DNA from: Phaeobacter gallaeciensis DSM 26640
GTDB lineage: Bacteria > Pseudomonadota > Alphaproteobacteria > Rhodobacterales > Rhodobacteraceae
Reading direction: 5' to 3'
Assembly (NCBI RefSeq): GCF_000511385.1
Contig: NC_023137.1
Location: 2,549,001-2,613,000, forward strand
DNA: 64,000 nucleotides
The position numbers and the translations under genes were made by a program. A model generated the notes under the pieces. That model did not search any database, was not told where the DNA came from, and worked only from the letters and a program-made list of their open reading frames with translations. The first letter of the stretch is position 1; every line of letters begins with the position of its first letter. Below are positions 43,914 to 54,768 of this stretch, one piece after another.

Positions 43914-45212
43914 TTACAGCTCCTGCCCCAGCCGAAGCATGCCTGCGCTGATCTGGCTCAGCTGATCCGGCGTCGTGATGAAGGGCGGCATCGTGTAGAT
44001 GTTGGTACCAAACGGGCGCAGGAACACGCCCATTTCATGCGCCCGCGCATGCGCTTCGTCCGCCGATACCCGGTGTGTCATTTCAATGACGCCAATGGCG
44101 CCCAAGACCCGCACATCCGCCACATTCGGCAGGTCACGCGCCGGGGCCAGTTCCGCCGCCATCTGCTCACCAATGGCCGCCACCGTCCCGCGCCAGTCCT
44201 CCCCAGTCAGCAAGTCCAGCGAGGCCTTGGCCGCAGCACAGGCCAGCGGGTTGGCCATATAGGTCGGCCCGTGCATGAACAGGCCGGGATTGCCGCCGCC
44301 GATACCTTCGGCCACGCGGTCATTGGTCATGGTGCAGGCAAAGGAGATATGCCCGCCGGTCAACCCTTTGCCGAGGCAGATTATGTCGGGCTCCACGGAG
44401 CAGAAACCGGTGGCAAACAGCTCGCCGGTACGGCCAAAACCGGTGGCGATTTCGTCGAAGATCAGCAGGACACCCAGCTCATCACACAGTGCGCGCGCTT
44501 GGTTCAGATACTCCGGGTGATAGAAATACATCCCGCCTGTGCCCTGCACCACGGGCTCCAGGATAAACGCGGCGATCTTGCCGGCGTTGGCCTCCAACAC
44601 CGCGCGCAATTCCCCCAATCCGTTCTGCGCCGGGTCGTCCACCCACTCCTCATGGATGCGGATCGGCGGGCGGGAGACGAAATGCTGCACGCTCAGCGCG
44701 CCCTGGAACAGGTGATGCATGCCGGTGTCCGGGTCGCAGACGCTCATCGCCTTCCAGGTGTCGCCATGATAGCCGGAGCGGATGGTGGCAAACTCCTGGC
44801 GGTCCGGCTGGCCGATCGCGTGCTGATACTGCACCGCCATTTTCATCGCCACCTCGACCGAAACAGAACCGCTGTCGCAGTAGAAGATGCGGGTGAGGCT
44901 TTCGGGCGTGATCTCCAAGAGCTTGCGGCCCAGGTCGATCGCCGGATCATGGGTCAGCCCGCCGAACATCACATGCGGCAGGGTGTCGAGCTGGTCGTGA
45001 ATGGCCTTGGTGATCGCCGGGTTTTTATGCCCATGCATCATGCACCACCACGACGACATGGCGTCGATCAGCCGTGTGCCGTCGTCTAGAGTGATGTGGA
45101 CACCCTCGCTTTCCTTCACCACGAAGGTCGGGCCGGGGTTAGCGACATTGGTGTAAGGGTGCCAGAGGTGCAGCTGATCGAACTCCAGCGGGGTGAGGTC
45201 TGCGGCGCTCAT
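43914..45212 (-). CDS. bioA: Adenosylmethionine--8-amino-7-oxononanoate aminotransferase
   Basis: A 432-aa PLP enzyme that makes DAPA using SAM as amino donor. HLWHPYTNVAN, LIDAMSSWWCMMHGH, YCDSGSVSVEVAMKMAVQY, SGYHGDTWKAMSVCDP, FDEIATGFGRTG and the PLP-lysine in CLGKGLTGG are characteristic. The start MSAADLTPLEF overlaps bioD by 4 bp; the long open frame upstream lies inside bioD and is not used. Confidence 0.96.
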   Translation of the reverse strand: MSAADLTPLEFDQLHLWHPYTNVANPGPTFVVKESEGVHITLDDGTRLIDAMSSWWCMMHGHKNPAITKAIHDQLDTLPHVMFGGLTHDPAIDLGRKLLEITPESLTRIFYCDSGSVSVEVAMKMAVQYQHAIGQPDRQEFATIRSGYHGDTWKAMSVCDPDTGMHHLFQGALSVQHFVSRPPIRIHEEWVDDPAQNGLGELRAVLEANAGKIAAFILEPVVQGTGGMYFYHPEYLNQARALCDELGVLLIFDEIATGFGRTGELFATGFCSVEPDIICLGKGLTGGHISFACTMTNDRVAEGIGGGNPGLFMHGPTYMANPLACAAAKASLDLLTGEDWRGTVAAIGEQMAAELAPARDLPNVADVRVLGAIGVIEMTHRVSADEAHARAHEMGVFLRPFGTNIYTMPPFITTPDQLSQISAGMLRLGQEL

Positions 45213-45850
45213 GCCGTCTCTCCTTGGGCCAGCGCCTGCTTGATCAGGTCCACCCGGATGCTGGCCTGGAAGGCGACGGCCAGCGCGTCGGAAGTCAGCT
45301 CGCCCAGCACCGGCAACCGGCCCAGATGTGCCATCTGCCCGAACTGGCAGATGGTTTCCTCCACTTTCGGCTCGGGGTCGCCGATGAAGGCAACACCAGC
45401 GACGCTGCAGCCTGCATCGCGCAAGGCTTTCAGCGACAGGAGCGTGTGGTTGATCGTCCCCAGCTGGGTCCGCGCGCACAGGATCACCGGTGCGCCCCAG
45501 CGGGCGAAGAGGTCAAGATACAGCACCTCGCGGTTCAAAGGCACCATCAACCCGCCCGCGCCTTCGACTACCAGCACGCCGTCAACCTCAGGCAAAGACA
45601 GCGTATCGGGGTCGATCTCCGCGCCCTCCGCCTCTGCCGACAGATGCGGCGAGGCGGGCTGTTGCAGCAGGTAGCCCTCGGGCAGCGCCGGGCGGCCCGA
45701 CAAGCGGCAGACGATCTGGCTGTCGGTCTCCTCCTCCAGCCCCGATTGCACCGGTTTCCAATAGGTTGCGCCCAGCGCCTGCACCAGCCCGGCTGAAAAA
45801 ATGGTCTTGCCGATGCCGGTATCGGTTCCGGTGACGATCAGCGCGCTCAT
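45209..45850 (-). CDS. bioD: Dethiobiotin synthetase
   Basis: A 213-aa ATP-dependent carboxylase forming the ureido ring. The P-loop GTDTGIGKT is at residues 8-16; KPVQSGLEEETD and VVEGAGGLMVPLN are the family motifs. It overlaps bioF and bioA by 4 bp each. Confidence 0.96.
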   Translation of the reverse strand: MSALIVTGTDTGIGKTIFSAGLVQALGATYWKPVQSGLEEETDSQIVCRLSGRPALPEGYLLQQPASPHLSAEAEGAEIDPDTLSLPEVDGVLVVEGAGGLMVPLNREVLYLDLFARWGAPVILCARTQLGTINHTLLSLKALRDAGCSVAGVAFIGDPEPKVEETICQFGQMAHLGRLPVLGELTSDALAVAFQASIRVDLIKQALAQGETA

Positions 45851-46986
45851 GGGGTAGTCTCCATTTCCCGGGCGAGATCTTCGAACATCGCTGTGATGAC
45901 CTCTGCCCCCGTATTCAGTGTGATCGACAACCGCAGCCGCGAGGTGCCGCGCGGCACTGTCGGTGGGCGGATGCCGCGGATGTCATAGCCATGGGCCTGC
46001 ATGGCGGAAGCCAGTGCCATGGTGCGTTTGTCGTCGCCGATCACCACAGGCAGGATCTGGCTTTGGAAGCCCTCCAGCCCGCAGAGCCGTCTGGCCTCGC
46101 CTTGGGCATGGGTGATCCCCTGCCATGCTTGTTCACGGCGGGTCGGGTTCTGCTGCAGCTCCCGCAAGGCCGCCCGTACAAGGGCCGCATTCAGCGGCGA
46201 CGGGGCGGTGGCAAAGATAAATCCGCGCGCTTTGTTGATCAGCGTCTCGATCAGCGCCCGCTGGCCGCAGATCAGCGCGCCTGAGGCCCCCAAAGCCTTG
46301 CCGCAGGTGTGCAAGGAAAGAACGTTAGGGCGGTGCGCGATGCCGTGCGCCAGCCCCCGGCCCAGATCACCGAACACTCCAGAGGAATGCGCCTCATCCA
46401 CAACCAGCACGGCGCGCTCTGCATCCGCCAGCGTCATCAGCGCATCCAGCGGCGCCAAGTCGCCATCCATGGAGTAGACAGCCTCGACAGCAATCCAGAC
46501 CTGGCCGTCACCGCCTGCCGAGCGCCAGTCTTTCAGCACCCTTGCGGCGTCTTCTGCATCGCTGTGGGCAAAACTGCAGGTCTCGGCCCGGCCCAGCCGC
46601 ATCCCATCATGGGTGCTGGCATGGATCAGAGCGTCATACAGCACCAGGTCGCCCTGCTGCGGCAGGGTGGAGAAGATCGCCTGATTGGCATTGAAGCCGC
46701 CGCCCATGAGCAGTGCCGCCTCAGTGCCGAAGAACTCCGCGGCCTCCGCCTCCAGAAGCTGATGCTCCGCATCATTGCCGCGCAAGAGGCGTGAACCGCC
46801 CGCCCCCACCGGCACCCCACGCGCCAGCGCATCAGCAGCGGCGGCGCGCAGCACATCGCTGCCCGCCAGCCCAAGATAGTCGTTGGAGGCAAAGTCATGC
46901 CCGTCCCGCGGCATCAGTTGCCGGTAGCGCCCGCGTGTGCGCAGCGCTTCCAGCGATTTCTCGTGCCTCGGGAAGGCGCCCGCCAT
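45847..46986 (-). CDS. bioF: 8-amino-7-oxononanoate synthase
   Basis: A 379-aa PLP enzyme that condenses pimeloyl-ACP with L-alanine. DFASNDYLGLAGSD, GSRLLRGNDAEHQLLEAEAAEFFG, VVDEAHSSGVFGDLGRG and the lysine in LHTCGKALGASGALI are typical. Its ATG overlaps the bioB stop by one base (TGATG arrangement), indicating coupling. Confidence 0.95.
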   Translation of the reverse strand: MAGAFPRHEKSLEALRTRGRYRQLMPRDGHDFASNDYLGLAGSDVLRAAAADALARGVPVGAGGSRLLRGNDAEHQLLEAEAAEFFGTEAALLMGGGFNANQAIFSTLPQQGDLVLYDALIHASTHDGMRLGRAETCSFAHSDAEDAARVLKDWRSAGGDGQVWIAVEAVYSMDGDLAPLDALMTLADAERAVLVVDEAHSSGVFGDLGRGLAHGIAHRPNVLSLHTCGKALGASGALICGQRALIETLINKARGFIFATAPSPLNAALVRAALRELQQNPTRREQAWQGITHAQGEARRLCGLEGFQSQILPVVIGDDKRTMALASAMQAHGYDIRGIRPPTVPRGTSRLRLSITLNTGAEVITAMFEDLAREMETTP

Positions 46987-47963
46987 CAGCGGCTGCCGTC
47001 ACATCCCACCGCCATCGCGGTGATGCCCAGACGGTCGAACAGCTGCTGGTCCTTGTCCTCCTCGGGGTTGTCAGCCGTCAGCAGCGTGTCGCCCACAAAG
47101 ATCGAGTTGGCCCCGGCAAAGAAGCACATCGCCTGCATCTCGTCCGACATGTCGGTGCGGCCTGCGGACAGGCGCACATGCGATTTCGGCATCAGGATGC
47201 GGGCCAGCGCCACGGAGCGGACAAATTCGATCGGGTCCAGTTTTTCGACATCAGCCAGCGGCGTGTCGGCAATCGGAATCAGCATGTTGACCGGTACCGA
47301 ATCCGGGTGCACCTCCAGCGTGGCCAGCGCCAGCATCATGTCGATGCGGTCCATCTGCTTCTCACCCATGCCGACAATGCCGCCCGAGCAGACCTTGATT
47401 CCCGCTTCGCGCACCCGGTTCAGGGTGTCAATCCGATCAGCAAAGGTGCGGGTGGTGATGATCTCGGAGTAGTAGCGCTCTGAGGTGTCGATGTTGTGGT
47501 TGTAATAGTCCAGACCAGCATCGCGCAGGCGGAACACCTGATCCTCGTCCAGCATGCCTAGGGTCATGCAGGTCTCCATTCCGAGATCCTTGACGCCCTG
47601 CACCATCGCCTCCAGCGCCGCCATGTCGCGGTCCTTGGGCGAGCGCCAGGCAGCCCCCATGCAATAGCGGGTCGCGCCGCCTTCCTTGGCCTTGCGCGCC
47701 TCAGCAATCACCCGCTGCACCTCGATCAGCTTGGAGGCCGATAGCTGCGCGCCGTTGCGGGCCGACTGCGAGCAATAGGCGCAATCCTCGACACAGCCGC
47801 CGGTCTTGATGCTGAGGAGCTTGGATTTCTGCACCTGATTGGGATCAAAATACTGCCGGTGCACGCTATGCGCCTGAAACAGCAGATCCATGAACGGTGT
47901 GTTATAAATTGCCTCCGCTTCCTCGCGGGTCCAATCGGTGCGGATGGGTGCAGCGTCCAGCAT
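46986..47963 (-). CDS. bioB: Biotin synthase
   Basis: Radical SAM enzyme of 325 aa that inserts sulfur into dethiobiotin. The SAM-cluster motif C-x3-C-x2-C is at Cys57, Cys61 and Cys64 ([16 protein letters not shown]). [16 protein letters not shown] and the C-terminal [17 protein letters not shown] are BioB hallmarks. It is the first gene of bioBFDAGC and is preceded by a BioR box. Confidence 0.97.
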   Translation of the reverse strand: MLDAAPIRTDWTREEAEAIYNTPFMDLLFQAHSVHRQYFDPNQVQKSKLLSIKTGGCVEDCAYCSQSARNGAQLSASKLIEVQRVIAEARKAKEGGATRYCMGAAWRSPKDRDMAALEAMVQGVKDLGMETCMTLGMLDEDQVFRLRDAGLDYYNHNIDTSERYYSEIITTRTFADRIDTLNRVREAGIKVCSGGIVGMGEKQMDRIDMMLALATLEVHPDSVPVNMLIPIADTPLADVEKLDPIEFVRSVALARILMPKSHVRLSAGRTDMSDEMQAMCFFAGANSIFVGDTLLTADNPEEDKDQQLFDRLGITAMAVGCDGSR

Positions 47964-48015
47964 GCTGTCTCCTGTTCTCTCTACCAGATGGCCATACGCG
48001 GATGGCGATATGTTT

Positions 48016-48025
48016 TTATAGATAA
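48016..48025. promoter_or_regulatory. BioR operator upstream of bioB
   Basis: TTATAGATAA matches the BioR (GntR-type biotin repressor) consensus TTATMKATAA exactly. It lies 53 bp before the bioB start and overlaps a plausible minus-strand -10 (TATAAA, 18 bp after TTGATC). BioR-repressed biotin genes are an alphaproteobacterial trait. The bioR gene is not in the window. Confidence 0.75.
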
Positions 48026-48180
48026 CTTACCCTTCTGCGATCAAGCACAAAGCTGAGATGCAGAAATATCTCGTAAAGATCATCCGAAATCCAAGTCATA
48101 TAATTGTTTTTAAACATAAAAAATAATCTATAAAAATATCAATTGACGGCAAGACCCCATCTCCCCTACCCCTAAAGCAC

Positions 48181-48295
48181 GCAGGGGAGTCCCGCCAAGG
48201 GGACTGAGAGGCGTTTAGGTGCGGGGTATTCCCGGACCGGCGGCGCGACCCTTTGAACCTGACCCAGTTGATACTGGCGTAGGAAGCTAGGCGCG
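48181..48295 (+). promoter_or_regulatory. TPP riboswitch (thi box) of the thiC operon
   Basis: The conserved blocks are present in order: a GTCCC-GCCAAG-GGGAC stem followed by CTGAGA (48190-48208), ACCCTTTGAACCTGA (48248-48262), and GCGTAGGAAGC (48277-48287). It lies about 130 bp before thiC. A TTGACG at 48143-48148 may be the -35 of its promoter. Boundaries are approximate. TPP binding should lower expression of the whole operon. Confidence 0.95.
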
Positions 48296-48406
48296 CATGG
48301 CTGCGGGACTTCTACACTCCCGGACGTCTTGCGATGACTGAACAAGGGGGCCCTACGCCCTCTGTTTCCCGAGCCAAACCTCATCTGGTGTCTTTTCCAA
48401 GTCTAG

Positions 48407-51198
<2,792 letters not shown>

Positions 51199-51367
51199 GG
51201 TCCGCGCGGGCACCCTCGACGAGGCTCTGCAACAGCTCGGCTATGCCCAGTCCACAGTTGCAACCGCCGTCAACGGACACTTCGTTGCCCGCCATGCCCG
51301 CCCGGAAACTCAACTGGCGGAGGGGGATCGACTGGAGATCCTAACGCCAATGCAAGGGGGCTGAACC

Positions 51368-52135
51368 ATGCAACTCTATGGACAGGACATCACTTCACGT
51401 TTGCTGCTGGGAACCGCGCAATACCCGTCTCCCAGTATTTTGAATGCCGCCATCAAAAACAGCGCCAGCGAGATCATCACGGTATCGCTGCGGCGGGAAA
51501 CGGCGGATGGCACCGGCGCCGGGTTTTGGGATCAGCTACGCACATCAGAGTGTCGTATCCTGCCTAACACAGCCGGGTGCCATTCTGTGCAGGAGGCTTT
51601 GACCACCGCCCATATGGCGCGCGAGCTGTTTGACACCCCGTGGATCAAACTGGAGGTGATCGGCCATTCCGACACGCTGCAGCCGGATGTGTTTGCGCTG
51701 GTGGAAGCCGCGCGCGTGCTGTCTGATGACGGGTTTCAGGTCTTTCCCTACACGACCGACGATCTGGTGGTGGGAGAGAAGCTATTGGAAGCAGGCTGCG
51801 AGGTGTTGATGCCCTGGGGCGCGCCAATTGGATCCGGTCAGGGCCTGCGCAACCCCGATGCGCTGCGCGCAATGCGGGCGCATTTTCCAGACGTGCCGTT
51901 GATCGTGGATGCGGGCATCGGCTGCCCGTCTGACGCCACCCAGGCAATGGAACTGGGAATGGACGCGGTGCTGCTGAATACGGCAGTGGCAAAGGCCGGA
52001 GACCCTGCCGGCATGGCCCGTGCCATCGCACTTGCGATTGAGGCCGGCCGTGAAGGGTATCTGGCTGACCCCATGGAACGCCGCGATATGGCCGTGCCCT
52101 CCACCCCTGTTCTTGGCCTCGCCGCGCTGAGCTGA
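51368..52135 (+). CDS. thiG: Thiazole synthase ThiG
   Basis: A 255-aa TIM barrel that forms the thiazole phosphate from DXP, ThiS-thiocarboxylate and the glycine imine. [32 protein letters not shown], the Schiff-base lysine in [26 protein letters not shown] and [30 protein letters not shown] are hallmark blocks. It starts 3 bp after thiS. Confidence 0.96.
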   Translation: MQLYGQDITSRLLLGTAQYPSPSILNAAIKNSASEIITVSLRRETADGTGAGFWDQLRTSECRILPNTAGCHSVQEALTTAHMARELFDTPWIKLEVIGHSDTLQPDVFALVEAARVLSDDGFQVFPYTTDDLVVGEKLLEAGCEVLMPWGAPIGSGQGLRNPDALRAMRAHFPDVPLIVDAGIGCPSDATQAMELGMDAVLLNTAVAKAGDPAGMARAIALAIEAGREGYLADPMERRDMAVPSTPVLGLAALS

Positions 52136-52158
52136 GCCGCTTCAATCTGGAGACGACA

Positions 52159-52752
52159 ATGGAGCGTTTTTACCTGATCGTTGGCCATGTCAGCCAACTG
52201 GAACTGCTGGTGCCCCATGGGGTCCGACTGGTGCAGCTGCGACTGAAGGACCTGCCAGAGCAGGAGGTCCGTCGCCAGATCGCACGGGCGCGGGATTTCT
52301 GCGCCGTGCATGGCGCACAGCTGGTGGTCAATGACCATTGGCAAACCGCGCTGGATCTGAATTGCAGGTTTGTACATCTGGGGCAGGAAGATATGGACAG
52401 TGCCGACTTTGTCGCGCTGCGTCGTAAGGGCGTACGGTTTGGCCTGTCGACCCATGATGAGGCGGAGCTGGAGCGCGCCCTGTCTCACACGCCGGACTAT
52501 ATCGCCCTTGGCCCGGTCTATGAGACCCTGCTGAAGAAGATGAAATGGGCGCCACAAGGATTGGATCGCCTGCGGCGCTGGAAGGAAATGGCGAGCAACA
52601 CGCCTCTGGTCGCCATTGGCGGGCTGACGCCCGAACGCCTGCCCGGTGTCTTTGCCGCGGGCGCCGACAGCGCCGCCGTGGTCACCGATATTCTCCAGGC
52701 CCCTGATCCGGAGGCGCGCACCCGCGAATGGATCAAGGCCTGCGCCTCATGA
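52159..52752 (+). CDS. thiE: Thiamine-phosphate synthase ThiE
   Basis: A 197-aa TIM barrel that joins HMP-PP and thiazole phosphate. VRLVQLRLKDLPEQEV, LVVNDHWQTALDLNCRFVHLGQEDM, GLSTHDEAELERAL, IALGPVYETLLKKMKW and LVAIGGLTPERLPGVFAAGADSAAVVTDI follow the family. It is slightly short but complete. Its stop overlaps the thiF ATG. Confidence 0.92.
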   Translation: MERFYLIVGHVSQLELLVPHGVRLVQLRLKDLPEQEVRRQIARARDFCAVHGAQLVVNDHWQTALDLNCRFVHLGQEDMDSADFVALRRKGVRFGLSTHDEAELERALSHTPDYIALGPVYETLLKKMKWAPQGLDRLRRWKEMASNTPLVAIGGLTPERLPGVFAAGADSAAVVTDILQAPDPEARTREWIKACAS

Positions 52753-53717
52753 GCCGTTTTGACCGCCAGATTGCCCTGCCCGATGTGGGGGCGGAAGGAC
52801 AGGCAAAGCTCGCTGCCGCCCATGTTCTGGTGGTCGGGGCCGGCGGGTTAGGCAGCCCCGTCCTGCAATATCTCGCCGGGGCTGGACTGGGTGAAATCAC
52901 GGTGATGGATGGCGACAGTGTGGAGGCCACGAACCTGCCGCGCCAACCCCTGTATACGCCCGCAGATATCGGCCGCTACAAAGTTGACGCCGCCCGCGAA
53001 AGGCTGCGCGCCATGGCGCCCGAATTACGCCTGCATCCCCATGCGCGAGATCTCACCCCCGATAATGTCGCTGCTGCGGTGGCACCAGTGGACCTGGTGA
53101 TCGATGCCGCCGACAGCCACGCGGTGTCTTATACGCTGTCAGATTGTTGCCAGCGGTTGGAGCGGGATCTGATCTCTGCCTCGGCGCTGGCGCAATCGGG
53201 CTATGTCGGCGCGTTCTGCGGCGGCGGCCCGTCGCTGCGCGCGGTATTCCCTGACCCGCCCAGCAGTGCCGCCACCTGCGCCAGTTCCGGCATTATGGGG
53301 CCGGTTGTCGGCGTGATTGGCGCCTGGCAGGCGCAGCTGGCGCTGAAACTGTTGCTCGACCACCAGCCGACTCCGCGCGGGCGCCTCTTCAGCGTGGACT
53401 TCTCAGGGCTGCAGATGGGTGGTTTTGATTTCAGCACTGCAGAGGAGCCATCCCGCCCCCTCCCCTTCATCGGACGGAACGCGATCACCGATGAGGACTA
53501 CGTTGTTGAGTTGCGCCCCAAGCAAGAAGCCCCGACACCCGCCGTCCGCACGGCTGTCCGTATCCTGCCGGAGGCCTTGCGCGCAAGCGATCTGCCCCGT
53601 GATCGCCGCGTGGTGCTGGCCTGTTACAGTGGCCTGCGCGCTTGGCGCATCGCGGCTCAGATTGCCCCGGAGTTTGCCGGAGAACTTGTCCTGCTGGCTG
53701 CGGGTCGGCGCGGATGA
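52749..53717 (+). CDS. thiF: HesA/MoeB/ThiF-family adenylyltransferase with a rhodanese-like tail
   Basis: A 322-aa E1-like enzyme that adenylates ThiS. FDRQIALPDVGAEGQAKLAAAHVLVVGAGGLGSPVLQYLAGAGLG is the nucleotide-binding half, with DGDSVEATNLPRQPLY and IDAADSHAVSYTLSD. After about residue 260 comes a short rhodanese-like segment with an active-site-like Cys (VVLACYSGLRAWRIA), much shorter than a full rhodanese domain. The usual zinc Cys pairs of MoeB/ThiF are not evident. It overlaps thiE and thiD by 4 bp each. Confidence 0.87.
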   Translation: MSRFDRQIALPDVGAEGQAKLAAAHVLVVGAGGLGSPVLQYLAGAGLGEITVMDGDSVEATNLPRQPLYTPADIGRYKVDAARERLRAMAPELRLHPHARDLTPDNVAAAVAPVDLVIDAADSHAVSYTLSDCCQRLERDLISASALAQSGYVGAFCGGGPSLRAVFPDPPSSAATCASSGIMGPVVGVIGAWQAQLALKLLLDHQPTPRGRLFSVDFSGLQMGGFDFSTAEEPSRPLPFIGRNAITDEDYVVELRPKQEAPTPAVRTAVRILPEALRASDLPRDRRVVLACYSGLRAWRIAAQIAPEFAGELVLLAAGRRG

Positions 53718-54511
53718 GCGCGCTTCTGATCATCGCTGGAACCGACAGCAGCGGCGGTGCGGGATTGACCCGAGACATCGCTGCCGCCACTACAATGGCG
53801 CAAATGTTGCCGCTGTTTGCACAGCGATCACTCTCGTTGCGGCCGGTGGTGACGGCGATCACAGTCCAGACAGACACGGCGCTGGAGGAAATCCGCCCGA
53901 CGCCCCCCGAGGTCATCAAGAGCCAGATACGCGCCGCCGCCGCGACCGGGCCGATTTCTGCGGTAAAAATCGGTATGGTCGGCAGCGCAATGGCCGCCGA
54001 AGTCATCGCCAAGGCGCTGGCCCACTCCGTGCCCGAAACATGCCCGGTTGTGCTGGATCCCGTGCTGCGCAGCAGTTCCGGTGGCCAGTTGATGCAGGCC
54101 GCAGACCTCAAACCGCTAATTGCGCGCGCCACTCTCATCACCCCCAATCTGCAAGAAGTCGCTCAGCTTGCCCCCTGCCCCATCGACCCGCAGCCCGGCA
54201 GTTCTGAAAACTGCGATATCGCATCCCAGGCCCGCCAGTTGCAGCAAGCCCATCAGCTGCAGAAGGCGGGCGCCGATGCGGTGCTGATCAAAGGCGGGCA
54301 TGGCGATGGAGCTATGTCGGTTGACCAGCTCTTTTTTGGCGACACGCATGTTCGCTACGACAGACCACGGCTGCCACGCGGCAGGCGTGGCACCGGCTGC
54401 ACCCTTGCGACGGCAATTGCCGTTCAACTGATGGCCGGTCAGAATTTAGATCAAGCCTGCGCCCGTGCCGGTGATTGTGTGCATGAATGGCTGAAGGAGG
54501 TCGCGACCTGA
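53714..54511 (+). CDS. thiD: Hydroxymethylpyrimidine/phosphomethylpyrimidine kinase
   Basis: A 265-aa ribokinase-fold enzyme giving HMP-PP for ThiE. MSALLIIAGTDSSGGAGLTRDI, ISAVKIGMVGSAMAAEVI, VVLDPVLRSSSGGQLM, LITPNLQEVAQL, VLIKGGHGDG and the anion-hole motif RGTGCTLATAIA are present. The glutamine-rich stretch at about 170-190 is an unusual insertion. It is the last gene of the thi operon. Confidence 0.94.
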   Translation: MSALLIIAGTDSSGGAGLTRDIAAATTMAQMLPLFAQRSLSLRPVVTAITVQTDTALEEIRPTPPEVIKSQIRAAAATGPISAVKIGMVGSAMAAEVIAKALAHSVPETCPVVLDPVLRSSSGGQLMQAADLKPLIARATLITPNLQEVAQLAPCPIDPQPGSSENCDIASQARQLQQAHQLQKAGADAVLIKGGHGDGAMSVDQLFFGDTHVRYDRPRLPRGRRGTGCTLATAIAVQLMAGQNLDQACARAGDCVHEWLKEVAT

Positions 54512-54682
54512 ACAGCCCCGCTCAGGCAGAGCAGATCAGCGCAGCCAATTCTCGCCTTGGGTGCGCCGCGAAAACGGGCTGTGGTCGCGTGCCATCTCGC
54601 GCGTCATGGCCTCGGCCTGCTCTTGCGGCTTGGACAACGCCACTCACTGCCGGAGGGCATCTCAGCCGGAACGGGCGGCACG

Positions 54683-54718
54683 GAAACACCGCGCCGGACT
54701 GAACCGGCGCGGTGTTTC
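54683..54718. terminator. Bidirectional terminator between thiD and the chemotaxis gene
   Basis: Perfect 15-bp inverted repeat GAAACACCGCGCCGG / CCGGCGCGGTGTTTC with a 6-nt loop. T-runs at both ends are short (TTTC). Confidence 0.75.
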
Positions 54719-54768
54719 AGATGTACGGGCCTCCCAGCCCTGAATTGGGGCTGGGGGCGTTGGCGGGA

